From positions 1 through 10,661 of the forward strand of contig JAICQE010000156.1 of the NCBI GenBank assembly GCA_025938035.1: a DNA stretch of 10,661 nt, given 5' to 3'. The stretch is from Vicinamibacteria bacterium (lineage in GTDB: Bacteria; Acidobacteriota; Vicinamibacteria; Vicinamibacterales; UBA2999). Within the stretch, counting starts at the first letter, position 1; each line of letters starts with the position of its first letter. The notes beneath the pieces are model-generated. The model was not told the DNA's origin and did not search any database. It saw nothing but the letters and a program-made list of their open reading frames with translations. Positions 1 to 6,519 of the stretch are shown here, piece after piece. The position numbers were made by a program, and so were the translations under genes.

Positions 1-657
1 ATTCGCGCGCAGCGTCTCCGGCGGCAGCAGCGTGCCGTCGGCGGCCAGGTTCTGCTTGAAGAAATGATTGGCCGCACCCGGGATGTGCCCGGCGACGCGA
101 TCGATCGTTTCCGAGCGCCCCTCGAATCGCTCGGGAGCGCGTGCGTCGATGAGCAACGCCGCGCCATCCGCGGAGCGCGAGACGACTTCGCCGATTTCCA
201 CGCGATTCCGTTCCCTCGGCGCCGGCGAAAACGTCGCGGGCCGTCGCCCCTCGTCGCCGCTCCGTGACGGCCGGTCTTCGCGCCGCCATTTCGCCCAGCC
301 GCCATCGAGCACGGCGCAGGCGTCATGTCCGAGATAGCGCAGCATCCACCACAGGCGGCTGGCGTACGATCCCGCGTCCTGGTCGTACGCGATCACCTGC
401 GAGGAGCGATCGATGCCGAGCCGCCCGAACACTGCCGCGAGCGCATCGATTGACGGCAACGGGTGGCGGCCGTTGGTCCCGCTCGGGGTGCCAGACAGGT
501 CGGCATTCAGGCTCGCGTATACGGCCCCGGGAATGTGCGCCAGCCGGTATTCGTCCCGTCCCCAGTGTTCGTTCTGCAGATCGAAGCGGCAGTCCACGAT
601 CGTCCAGTCGTCGAGATGCGCGGCGAGCAGATCTGTAGAAACAATCGTGCTGTGCAT
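1..657 (-). CDS. Two-domain sulfurtransferase (rhodanese / 3-mercaptopyruvate sulfurtransferase family), 3' end cut by window edge
   Basis: I translated this frame by hand; it stays open for 219 codons from an ATG at 657-655 to the window edge. Two rhodanese folds are visible. The first starts at about residue 5, with DCRF at 22-25, the HIPGA loop at 41-45 and YDQDAGSYASRLWW at 91-104. The second starts at about residue 153, with LIDAR at 169-173 and a second HIPGA at 191-195. This duplicated layout is typical of SseA/TST-type enzymes, which move sulfur from thiosulfate or 3-mercaptopyruvate onto an acceptor through a cysteine persulfide. The inactive first domain has Asp-95 near the position where the second would have the active cysteine. 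Family members are usually about 280 residues, so about 60 C-terminal residues, including the catalytic Cys loop, lie outside the window. Thiosulfate and mercaptopyruvate specificity therefore cannot be told apart. No Shine-Dalgarno is evident; the start lies 9 nt after a strong hairpin that follows htpX. Confidence 0.93.
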   Translation of the reverse strand, partial: MHSTIVSTDLLAAHLDDWTIVDCRFDLQNEHWGRDEYRLAHIPGAVYASLNADLSGTPSGTNGRHPLPSIDALAAVFGRLGIDRSSQVIAYDQDAGSYASRLWWMLRYLGHDACAVLDGGWAKWRREDRPSRSGDEGRRPATFSPAPRERNRVEIGEVVSRSADGAALLIDARAPERFEGRSETIDRVAGHIPGAANHFFKQNLAADGTLLPPETLRAN

Positions 658-666
658 AGCGGGCGG

Positions 667-694
667 AAGGCCGCGAGGCGATCCTCGCGGCCTT
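667..694 (-). terminator. Perfect 12-bp hairpin just after htpX, probable terminator or mRNA-stabilising stem
   Basis: Arms AAGGCCGCGAGG (667-678) and CCTCGCGGCCTT (683-694) pair perfectly around a 4-nt loop (679-682). The hairpin lies 5 nt beyond the htpX stop codon, and its far edge is 9 nt before the rhodanese ATG. There is no run of T on the minus strand, so it is not a textbook intrinsic terminator. The plus strand has only TTT after the stem. It may terminate or attenuate transcription after htpX, protect the htpX mRNA, or fold into the rhodanese leader. Confidence 0.6.
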
Positions 695-699
695 TCGTG

Positions 700-1596
700 T
701 TACAGGCTTCGTTCGAGACGCGCGTTTTCGAGCGCCGCGATGCGGACCTCGAGCGGCGGGTGCGTGGAGAAGAAGACCATCCAGCGTCCCGCGCCATTGA
801 TCTTCATCGTCGCCAGTCCTTCGTGGCGGGTATCGACGAGCTCGTGGTTCGCCTGCAGCCGGCGAAGGGCGCCAATCATCCGATCGCGTCCAGCGAGACT
901 TGCACCGCCGTAGTCCGCACGGAACTCGCGCTGCCGCGAGAACCAGCTCGTGATCAGCGACCCGAGGATGCCGAACACGATCTGCAGGACGATCACGATG
1001 AGGAAGTACATGCCGCCGCCGTTGCCCTGGCGGCCGTCGCTCGACCGCGTCATCAGATGGGCCACCACACGCGCCGCGAACATGACGAACGCATTGATCA
1101 CGCCCTGCAGCAGCGTCATCGTCACCATGTCGCCGTTGGCGATGTGCGCCACCTCGTGGGCGAGCACGCCTTCGATTTCTTCGCGCCGCATCCCCTGCAT
1201 CAATCCCTGCGACACGGCGACCAGACTGCGGCTCTTGCTCGGCCCGGTCGCAAAGGCGTTCACTTCGGGCGAGTTGTACATGCCCACCTCGGGCATGGGC
1301 AGATTCGCCTGCTGAGTCAGCCGCCGAACGGTCGCGTACAGCCAGTCGAGATCCTGGTTCCCGGTCCGTCCATCGACCAGCTGCACGCCGGTCGCGCGCT
1401 TGGCGATCCAGCGTGACATCTGCAGCGAGATGAACGCGCCGCCCATGCCGTAAATGAAGCAGAACAGCGCGAGCGCGCCGAGATTGAGACCCTGGTCGGT
1501 GACGGCCCGGTCCAACCCGAGGAGGCTGACCACGATCGTCAGCGTCGCGACGATGGCGATGTTGGTCAGGATGAACAGGAAGATGCGCTTGCCCAT
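700..1596 (-). CDS. htpX: Zinc metalloprotease HtpX (M48B membrane protease)
   Basis: The 298-residue product matches the length of E. coli HtpX (about 293 residues) and has its layout. Two N-terminal membrane segments lie at about 4-27 and 38-58, followed by a linker with the family-typical MYNSPEVNAFATG (106-118). The zinc motif HEVAH is at 147-151 inside AHEVAHIANGDMVTMTL, and the third zinc ligand is probably Glu-224 in SRQREFRAD. Two further hydrophobic segments lie at about 160-180 and 196-218, and the C-terminal STHPPLEVRI block is at 277-286. HtpX is an inner-membrane protease whose active site faces the cytoplasm; it degrades damaged membrane proteins together with FtsH. I chose the ATG at 1596-1594 because the frame's 25-codon upstream extension (to 1671) is not hydrophobic and the family starts MxKRIFLFxxTN. 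No clear Shine-Dalgarno is present. The gene is divergent from the MocR gene. Confidence 0.96.
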   Translation of the reverse strand: MGKRIFLFILTNIAIVATLTIVVSLLGLDRAVTDQGLNLGALALFCFIYGMGGAFISLQMSRWIAKRATGVQLVDGRTGNQDLDWLYATVRRLTQQANLPMPEVGMYNSPEVNAFATGPSKSRSLVAVSQGLMQGMRREEIEGVLAHEVAHIANGDMVTMTLLQGVINAFVMFAARVVAHLMTRSSDGRQGNGGGMYFLIVIVLQIVFGILGSLITSWFSRQREFRADYGGASLAGRDRMIGALRRLQANHELVDTRHEGLATMKINGAGRWMVFFSTHPPLEVRIAALENARLERSL

Positions 1597-1680
1597 GGGA
1601 TCAGGATAACCGACGGACCCGAAACGGGCGCCATGCGCAAATGGTGGCCCTGTGCGGGGGCGTGCAAGCAATGGCGGTAG

Positions 1681-1709
1681 GACAATTGGATTGAATGCAT
1701 CCGATTGTC
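1681..1709. promoter_or_regulatory. Inverted-repeat operator candidate, likely MocR autoregulatory site
   Basis: Arms GACAATTGGAT (1681-1691) and ATCCGATTGTC (1699-1709) are inverted repeats of 11 bp with one mismatch, separated by 7 bp. A third GACAAT, in direct orientation to the first, lies at 1726-1731 over the start codon. The three half-site centres are 23 and 22 bp apart, about two helical turns each. The inverted repeat covers the -35 element and the spacer of the MocR promoter, so binding would block polymerase. Autoregulation is common in the MocR/GntR family; that this protein binds here is inference. Confidence 0.6.
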
Positions 1710-1715
1710 TATATT
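1686..1715 (+). promoter_or_regulatory. Sigma70-type promoter for the MocR-type regulator
   Basis: TTGGAT (1686-1691) and TATATT (1710-1715) are spaced by 18 bp and stand out as AT-rich in a GC-rich region. A start point 6-8 nt after the -10 would fall at about 1721-1723, next to the ATG at 1724, so the mRNA would be leaderless or nearly so. This agrees with the lack of any Shine-Dalgarno in front of the gene. Confidence 0.6.
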
Positions 1716-1723
1716 TGCGTCCT

Positions 1724-3082
1724 ATGACAATGTGGCTGCCAAAGCTGGAGACACGGCGCGGGCCGGTCTACCGCGCCATTGCGGACGCGCTCGACGAGGA
1801 CGTCCAGAACGGCGCGCTGCGGGCCGGCATGCGGTTGCCGCCGCATCGCGATCTGGCGGACCACCTGGGCGTCACGGTCACGACCATCACCCGCGCCTAC
1901 GCCGAGGCGGCACGCCGCGGCCTCACGTCCGGGTATGTCGGGCGCGGGACGTTCATCCGCGGGAACGAGGCTGAAGAGCGAACGTCGGAGGCTGCGCCCT
2001 TCGATCTCAGCATCAACATCCTGATGCCCGACAAGGAGGTCGCGAACCTGCAGCCGCGCCTCTTCCAGCGCCGCGTCCTGCCGTGGACGCAGATTCTCGG
2101 GTACGTTCCGGCGAAGGGGCACCTGCGCCACCGGCAGGCGATGGCCGCGTGGCTCGCGCGGGGCGGCTTCGGTGTCGATCCTGACCGGATCGTGCTCACG
2201 GCCGGCGCTCAGCACGCGCTGTCGTCGGTGATCTCCGCGCTGCTCAAGCCGAACGACACGCTGCTGATGGAAGAGTTGACGTACTCCGGCGCGCGGGCCG
2301 TCGCACAGCAGCAGCACCTGAAGATTCGCGCGGTCGCGATGGACGCGGAAGGGCTGCGTCCGGACGCGCTCGAGACCGCCTGCCGCGCCACGCGGGCGGG
2401 CGCGCTGTACTGCATGCCGCGGCTCCAGAATCCGACGTCCGCGGTGATGTCGGAGCGGCGACGGCGGCAGATTGCGGCACTGGCCGAGAAGTACCGCCTC
2501 ACCGTCATCGAAGACGACGTCTACGGGTTCGTGTCGCCGGAGAAGGCGCCATTGGCGGCGCTGATTCCACACCGCACGGTGTACCTGACGAGCCTCTCGA
2601 AGAGTCTTTTCCCGGGTATGCGGCTCGGCTGTGTCGCCGCCCCGCCGGAGACGCTTGATGCGATTACCGGGTCGGTATGGGCGTCGATGATCATGGCGTC
2701 GCCGATCGGAGCCGACCTGCTGAGCGGCTGGATCGAGGATGGAACGGCGGCGCGGATTGCGGAGTGGAAGCGGCACGAGTTCGCGGCGCGTCAGGCAATG
2801 GCCCGGCGCCTGTTCGACGGTGAGCGGGTGCAGACGCATCCGTCGAGCCCGCATCTCTGGCTGCAGCTGCCAGGGCGATGGTCGTCGGAGTCGTTCGCCG
2901 CTCACGTGCGCTCGCGCGGGGTCATCCTGAACGCCTCGACGCAGTTTGCCGTCACCGACCAGCCCGCGCGCGCCGTGCGCGTGTGCCTGGGCCCGCCGCG
3001 AACGCGTCCCGGCATGGAGCAGGCATTCACGATCATCAGGCAGTCGCTCGCCGGCCAGCCTGCCGCCGCACGGGCAGTCTAA
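1724..3082 (+). CDS. MocR-family transcriptional regulator (GntR winged helix fused to a PLP aminotransferase-like domain)
   Basis: The 452-residue product has a GntR-type winged helix at about 12-80 (VYRAIADALDEDVQNGALRAG, then LPPHRDLADHLGVTVTTITRAYAEA and the wing GYVGRGTFI). A short linker leads to a full fold-type I aminotransferase domain at about 95-445. Cofactor residues are intact: Asn-236 in RLQNPTS, Asp-264 and Tyr-267 in IEDDVYGF, the Schiff-base lysine Lys-293 in SLSKSLFPGMR, and a carboxylate-binding arginine candidate at Arg-419. MocR proteins sense PLP or amino-acid-like ligands and control vitamin B6, GABA, taurine or other amine metabolism; the target here is unknown. The ATG at 1724 was chosen because the protein then begins at the winged helix and the promoter lies just upstream; an in-frame ATG two codons later is an alternative. 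The gene converges on the LOR/SDH amino-acid gene, which may be coincidence. Confidence 0.94.
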   Translation: MTMWLPKLETRRGPVYRAIADALDEDVQNGALRAGMRLPPHRDLADHLGVTVTTITRAYAEAARRGLTSGYVGRGTFIRGNEAEERTSEAAPFDLSINILMPDKEVANLQPRLFQRRVLPWTQILGYVPAKGHLRHRQAMAAWLARGGFGVDPDRIVLTAGAQHALSSVISALLKPNDTLLMEELTYSGARAVAQQQHLKIRAVAMDAEGLRPDALETACRATRAGALYCMPRLQNPTSAVMSERRRRQIAALAEKYRLTVIEDDVYGFVSPEKAPLAALIPHRTVYLTSLSKSLFPGMRLGCVAAPPETLDAITGSVWASMIMASPIGADLLSGWIEDGTAARIAEWKRHEFAARQAMARRLFDGERVQTHPSSPHLWLQLPGRWSSESFAAHVRSRGVILNASTQFAVTDQPARAVRVCLGPPRTRPGMEQAFTIIRQSLAGQPAAARAV

Positions 3083-3083
3083 C

Positions 3084-3110
3084 GTTCGAGTCGTTCGAAC
3101 CGTTCGAGTC
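3084..3110. repeat. Three tandem 9-bp units between convergent genes
   Basis: GTTCGAGTC (3084-3092), GTTCGAACC (3093-3101) and GTTCGAGTC (3102-3110) are tandem, with degenerate continuations to 3127. They fill nearly all of the 38-bp gap between the MocR stop and the stop of the convergent LOR/SDH gene. GTTCGA (3084-3089) can pair with TCGAAC (3095-3100) around a 5-nt loop, so the repeat may act as a weak bidirectional terminator. No T-run follows on either strand. Confidence 0.6.
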
Positions 3111-3120
3111 GTCGGATCGT

Positions 3121-4335
3121 TCAGTTACGGAGTGCTTCGGCGAGCCGGTGCAGAAAGAGGCCGACGTCCGTCACCACGCCCACCGTCTGCGCCGAGCCGC
3201 GATCGCTGAGCTTCGTGACCACCGCGGGGTTGATGTCGACGCAGACGACGCGGACCCAGGACGGCAGCATGTTGCCCACGCCGATGCTGTGCAGCATGGA
3301 CGACAGCATCAGCACCATCTGCACGTTGCTCGTGAGCGCCGCGGCGTACTGCTCCTGCGCGTCAACCAGATCCATCACCGTCTCGGGCAGCGGCCCGTCG
3401 TCTCTGATGCTGCCGGCCAGCACGAAGTCGACGCCGTGCTTGATGCACTCGTACATCACGCCCGACTTCAGGATGCCGCTTTCAACCGCTGCGCGAATGC
3501 TGCCGGCGCGGTTGATGGTGTTGATCGCGGCCATGTGATTGCGGTGACCCTGCTCGACCGGCGCGCCGGCAACCAGATCGATTCCGAGCGACGTTCCGGA
3601 CAGCGCAAACTCGATATCGTGGACGGCCAGGGCGTTGCCCGCGAGCACGACGTCCACGTAGCCGCCTCGTATCAGCTCGGAGAAATGCTCGACGCCGCCG
3701 GTGTGCACGACGACGGGGCCGGCAACGACGGCGATGCGGCCGCCGCCTTTCTTCACCTCGCGCATCATCTGCGCGATCCGCGCGACGCTGCCCTCGACGC
3801 GGCGTTCCGACGAGACGTCGTTGTTCATGAAGGCGAAGCCGAGGCGATCGCGTTCGCGGAACTCCGGCGTGACCCGGATGCCGTCGTGTCCGCACACGAT
3901 CGGATCCCCGGCCTTGACGTCGCGCAGCTTCCGGCACTCCGCCTGCCCCCCGGCAGCGACGACGACCGCATCCATCCGCTGCTTGCCGACCTCGACCCAG
4001 CGGCCCTTCAGACGCACGTGCGTGCGGTGGTTGGTCGTCGAGTAGAAGTCGTCGGGCACGCACCTGTCCCGCTCCGCCGGTTTCACGGAGGCGTTGCGCT
4101 CGCGCACCGGGTGGCAGCCGAACGTGGTCAGCTGCTGCAGCAGGTCGTCGAGAACGGCCTGCTCGCCCGCCGTGATGCGCATCTCGATGCTGGAGGCGTC
4201 GTCGTTGGTCCGGCCGATGTCGAACTTCAGGATTTCGTACGCGGCCTTGTGCTCGATGATCTTGTCGAAAATCGCGGAGAGGAGCCCCGAGTCGATCAGG
4301 TGGCCCCGCGCCTCGATCGTATCGCTGGCGGACAT
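3121..4335 (-). CDS. LOR/SDH-domain protein of the TIGR00300 type, probable ornithine cyclodeaminase
   Basis: The 404-residue product resembles the family that has an N-terminal LOR/SDH domain (about 5-120, beginning EARGHLIDSGLLSAIFDKI) and a C-terminal NAD-binding part. That part includes RIAVVAGPVVVHTGG at 200-214, DVVLAGNALAVHDIE at 228-242 and GNMLPSWVRVVCVDINP at 354-370. This fold forms the C-terminal half of cyanobacterial ArgZ/AgrE and occurs alone in methanogens, where a member was shown to be an ornithine cyclodeaminase that turns ornithine into proline and ammonia. No N-terminal arginine-dihydrolase domain is present here, so ornithine rather than arginine is the likely substrate. 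The name rests on recalled family resemblance, and the older annotation links the domain to lysine-oxoglutarate reductase. The ATG at 4335 begins the conserved region closely. The gene lies downstream of the kinase block, separated by a palindromic repeat that starts 14 nt before its start codon. Confidence 0.82.
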   Translation of the reverse strand: MSASDTIEARGHLIDSGLLSAIFDKIIEHKAAYEILKFDIGRTNDDASSIEMRITAGEQAVLDDLLQQLTTFGCHPVRERNASVKPAERDRCVPDDFYSTTNHRTHVRLKGRWVEVGKQRMDAVVVAAGGQAECRKLRDVKAGDPIVCGHDGIRVTPEFRERDRLGFAFMNNDVSSERRVEGSVARIAQMMREVKKGGGRIAVVAGPVVVHTGGVEHFSELIRGGYVDVVLAGNALAVHDIEFALSGTSLGIDLVAGAPVEQGHRNHMAAINTINRAGSIRAAVESGILKSGVMYECIKHGVDFVLAGSIRDDGPLPETVMDLVDAQEQYAAALTSNVQMVLMLSSMLHSIGVGNMLPSWVRVVCVDINPAVVTKLSDRGSAQTVGVVTDVGLFLHRLAEALRN

Positions 4336-4349
4336 GTAGTGATTCTATG

Positions 4350-4415
4350 TAATGCAGAATTCAGAATGCAGAATTCAAGTCCCCGTCTGCATTCTGCATT
4401 CTGCATTCTGCATTA
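4350..4415. repeat. Heptad-repeat palindrome, copy 1 (REP/MITE-like)
   Basis: Four 7-bp units, AATGCAG, AATTCAG, AATGCAG and AATTCAA (4351-4378), face four exact CTGCATT units (4387-4414) across an 8-nt centre (4379-4386). The 29-bp arms (4350-4378 and 4387-4415) pair with three mismatches. The element is AT-rich and unlike the GC-rich flanking genes. Its last three bases (4413-4415) form the stop codon of the small membrane-anchored gene. The first 22 bp (4349-4370) are identical to the start of copy 2 at 6519-6540, in the same orientation. Confidence 0.9.
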
Positions 4416-4889
4416 CTCGGGCTCAGCCCGTATCTCCGTCACGTGAAGATACGTCCCCTGTTTGCGCGCGGACGCCGCGGTGGCCGGGTCGAGCGCCCAC
4501 TGGCGGATTGCCGTCTCCTCCGGCGGGGCCGCGCGCACCAGCCCGATCAGCGTCAGGCGCGAACCGACCTGCACGGGCACGGCGGATACGTTTTTGACGT
4601 CGGGATCGAGCACCGCGAAGATCCGCTCGTCGCCGGTGCCGATCCAGAGCGTCCGCGGGCTCGGAATCTCGCGAACGACGGCGCGTTCGAGCGACGCCCG
4701 GCGGCCGACGGAGTTGACGGCCAGCACCTCAGCGATCTCGGTCAGCGGCGCGAGCGGCTCGGGCCGCGCCGCGGCGGTGCCGGACGCCGGCGCCACCGGA
4801 CCGCTGACGCGCCACAGCGCCACGAGCGTCAGGACGGCGACGAAGGCGGCCGGGATTGCCAGTCGAACAGCACGCGGCCGTCTGCCCAT
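4413..4889 (-). CDS. Small membrane-anchored protein of unknown function, possible OB-fold, last gene of the two-component operon
   Basis: I do not recognise a named family. The 158-residue product has a basic N-terminus (MGRRPR) and one hydrophobic segment at about 9-28. An Ala/Pro-rich linker spans 29-48, and a soluble domain of about 110 residues follows, which should face the periplasm. The domain looks all-beta: ITEIAEVLAVNSV-like start, LWIGTGDERIFAVLD at 81-95, VQVGSRLTLIGLVRAAPP at 107-123 and YLHVTEIRA at 147-155. This strand pattern resembles small OB-fold domains, but that is only a visual impression. The gene starts 9 nt after the response-regulator stop, so it is very likely co-transcribed with the kinase and regulator. 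Its TAA stop is supplied by the outer edge of the palindromic repeat. It could be an accessory or target protein of the two-component system. Confidence 0.8.
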   Translation of the reverse strand: MGRRPRAVRLAIPAAFVAVLTLVALWRVSGPVAPASGTAAARPEPLAPLTEIAEVLAVNSVGRRASLERAVVREIPSPRTLWIGTGDERIFAVLDPDVKNVSAVPVQVGSRLTLIGLVRAAPPEETAIRQWALDPATAASARKQGTYLHVTEIRAEPE

Positions 4890-4898
4890 GAATCGATC

Positions 4899-5609
4899 TT
4901 AAGGCTGGAACTTGTATCCGACGCCGCGGACGGTCAGGAGAAACTGCGGGGTGGACGGCCGGTCTTCCAGGTACTTTCGGAGGCGCACGACGAAGTTGTC
5001 GATGGCCCGCGTGTCGGTGCTCTCGTGCAGCCCCCACACGTTTTCGAGCAGGGTTCCGCGGGAGATCACCTGCCCCGGGTGCGTGACGAGATAGCGGAGC
5101 AGCTCGCACTCCATCTGGGTCAGCCGATGGGTCGCGCCGCGCGCCCTGATTTCCATCGCGTTGAAATCGAGCGTGCGCCCGGCGAACGTGAAGGTGTCGC
5201 CGACGGCCTCGGCCGGCGCGGGCGCATCGCGCTCGTTCCACCGCCGCCGCCGGAGCAGACCGCCCACGCGCGCGAGCAGGATTCCGAGCTCGAACGGCTT
5301 GGGAAGATAGTCGTCCGCGCCCGACTCGAACCCACGGAGCACGTCCTCGGGCCGGCCGCGGGCGGTCAGCATCAGTATCGGCACGTATTGGCCGGCAGCG
5401 CGAAGCTCGGCGGCGACGGTGAATCCGTTCTTCCCCGGCAGCATCACGTCGAGGACGACGACGTCGAACGGGGAGGGCGTTTCGAGCAGCAGCTCGAGCG
5501 CCCGTTCTCCGGTGTCGGCGACGACGACGTCGTGACCGTCGGCCTGCAGATTGAAACGGACGCCTTCCGCGATGTGCTGTTCGTCGTCGACGACGAGGAC
5601 GCGGCTCAT
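4899..5609 (-). CDS. OmpR/PhoB-family response regulator
   Basis: The 236-residue product has a receiver domain at about 2-120 and a winged-helix DNA-binding domain at about 137-235. Receiver residues are complete: acidic Asp-8/Asp-9, phospho-acceptor Asp-54 in VVLDVMLPG, Thr-82 in LTARG and Lys-104 in YLPKPF. The effector domain shows the OmpR-type features LTQMECELLRYL (163-174), GQVISRGTLLENVWG (179-193), the recognition helix TRAIDNFVVRLRKYLE (200-215) and the hairpin VRGVGYKF (227-234). Its start overlaps the kinase stop in an ATGA (5606-5609), which indicates translational coupling. OmpR-family regulators bind as dimers to direct repeats with a period of about 10-11 bp; such a repeat lies upstream of the desaturase at 7583-7600. 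Confidence 0.97.
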   Translation of the reverse strand: MSRVLVVDDEQHIAEGVRFNLQADGHDVVVADTGERALELLLETPSPFDVVVLDVMLPGKNGFTVAAELRAAGQYVPILMLTARGRPEDVLRGFESGADDYLPKPFELGILLARVGGLLRRRRWNERDAPAPAEAVGDTFTFAGRTLDFNAMEIRARGATHRLTQMECELLRYLVTHPGQVISRGTLLENVWGLHESTDTRAIDNFVVRLRKYLEDRPSTPQFLLTVRGVGYKFQP

Positions 5610-6502
5610 AGCGTGGAGCGGGGGAGCTCGACGGTGAACGTGGCGCCGCGGCCTTCGCCTTCGCTCTGCGCGAAGACGCGGCCGCCGTGCTTGCGCGCGA
5701 TCGTGCGGACGATATAGAGGCCCAGCCCCGTGCCCTTCACCTGGCGGATTCCGCGCGCCTGCACGCGATAGAAGCGATTGAAGATCCGCTTGAGCTGTTT
5801 GCGCGGGATGCCGACACCCCGGTCCTGCACGCGCACCCAGATCGTGTCCGGCGCCGGCGCGGCGAGCGAGACGGTCACGCGCACGTCGCTGCCGGAGTAT
5901 TTGACCGCGTTGTCGAGCAGGTTGGTGATCACCGTGCGGAGCTCTTCGGCATCGCCGCGGACCATCAACGACGCCCCGTCATGCGCTTCGAGCGCGATGG
6001 CTCCAGGCGGCAGATGGTGCCGCGTGACCGCGAGGTCGACGCATTCGCGGGCGAGCAGACCCATGTCGAGCGGCGTGCGGACGGCCGCGCGCTGCTTCTC
6101 GCGCACGACACCGGCCTTGAGGACCTGATCGACGGTGTGGCGCAGCCGCTCGACGTCGGCGAGCATGACGTCGTAGAACTCCTGGCGCTGCGGGTCGGAC
6201 ACGGGCCGGGCCTTGAGGGTATCGAGGTACAGGCGCATCGACGCCAGCGGTGTTTTCAGCTCGTGGGTGACGGCGTTGATGAAGGTGTCGTGGTCTTCGT
6301 TGCGCTTGATTTCCATCACCAGGAACACCGTGTAGATGATGATCCCGGCGATGATGAGCGCAAACAGCAAGATGCCGACGAGCAGCTCGACGAGCTGCTT
6401 TTCGGTGATGACGATCCAGTAGATGTTGAGGAGGATCGCCGCGCCGACGAGCAGGACGCAGAGGGTGATGAAGAAGCCGATCGCCTTCTGGCGACGGGTC
6501 AT
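5606..6502 (-). CDS. Sensor histidine kinase with intramembrane-type sensor (two TM segments, minimal loop)
   Basis: The 298-residue product has two N-terminal membrane segments (about 7-32 and 40-63) joined by only about 7 residues. There is no periplasmic, HAMP or PAS domain before the kinase core. The core has the H box INAVTHELKTPLASMRLYLD with His-80, the N box TNLLDNAVKYS (193-203), G1 DRGVGI (227-232), the F-box region FNRFYRV (241-247) and G2 GTGLGLYIV (257-265). Such kinases usually sense a signal within or at the membrane, or from a partner protein. The start ATG at 6502 is followed directly by a positively charged tip (MTRRQK) and then the first membrane segment. The stop overlaps the regulator start. 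A palindromic repeat begins 17 nt upstream of the start, so any private promoter must lie in or across that repeat; read-through from the desaturase is the alternative. Confidence 0.95.
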   Translation of the reverse strand: MTRRQKAIGFFITLCVLLVGAAILLNIYWIVITEKQLVELLVGILLFALIIAGIIIYTVFLVMEIKRNEDHDTFINAVTHELKTPLASMRLYLDTLKARPVSDPQRQEFYDVMLADVERLRHTVDQVLKAGVVREKQRAAVRTPLDMGLLARECVDLAVTRHHLPPGAIALEAHDGASLMVRGDAEELRTVITNLLDNAVKYSGSDVRVTVSLAAPAPDTIWVRVQDRGVGIPRKQLKRIFNRFYRVQARGIRQVKGTGLGLYIVRTIARKHGGRVFAQSEGEGRGATFTVELPRSTL

Positions 6503-6519
6503 GTGGGGATCTTACGCAG

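Larger units (their letters stand above)
1597..1723. other. Divergent intergenic region between htpX and the MocR-type regulator
   Basis: These 127 bp separate two divergent starts. The right half (1681-1715) holds a promoter and an inverted repeat, annotated separately. The left half (1597-1680) holds an imperfect dyad, GGGCGCCAT (1626-1634) against ATGGTGGCCC (1641-1650), with one bulge. I see no convincing sigma70 promoter for htpX; TTATCC, read on the minus strand just upstream of the htpX ATG, lacks a partner at a good distance. Confidence 0.5.

Noticed and set aside
463..1416. Long plus-strand open frame of 317 codons opposite the rhodanese and htpX genes.
   Set aside because: It is rich in Arg, His and Ala, has no recognisable motif, spans two well-supported antisense genes and their gap, and is a high-GC antisense artefact.
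1626..1650. Imperfect dyad upstream of htpX considered as a heat-shock operator.
   Set aside because: It has a bulge, does not resemble CIRCE or another known heat-shock operator, and no htpX promoter is visible to place it against.
4350..4415. CRISPR array, because of short regular repeats.
   Set aside because: Units are 7 bp and contiguous with no spacers, arranged as two inverted arms, and no cas gene is present.
2878..4446. Plus-strand open frame of 522 codons opposite the LOR/SDH gene.
   Set aside because: It is low-complexity Asp/Arg/His/Ala, overlaps the MocR 3' end, and lies wholly antisense to a gene with clear family features.
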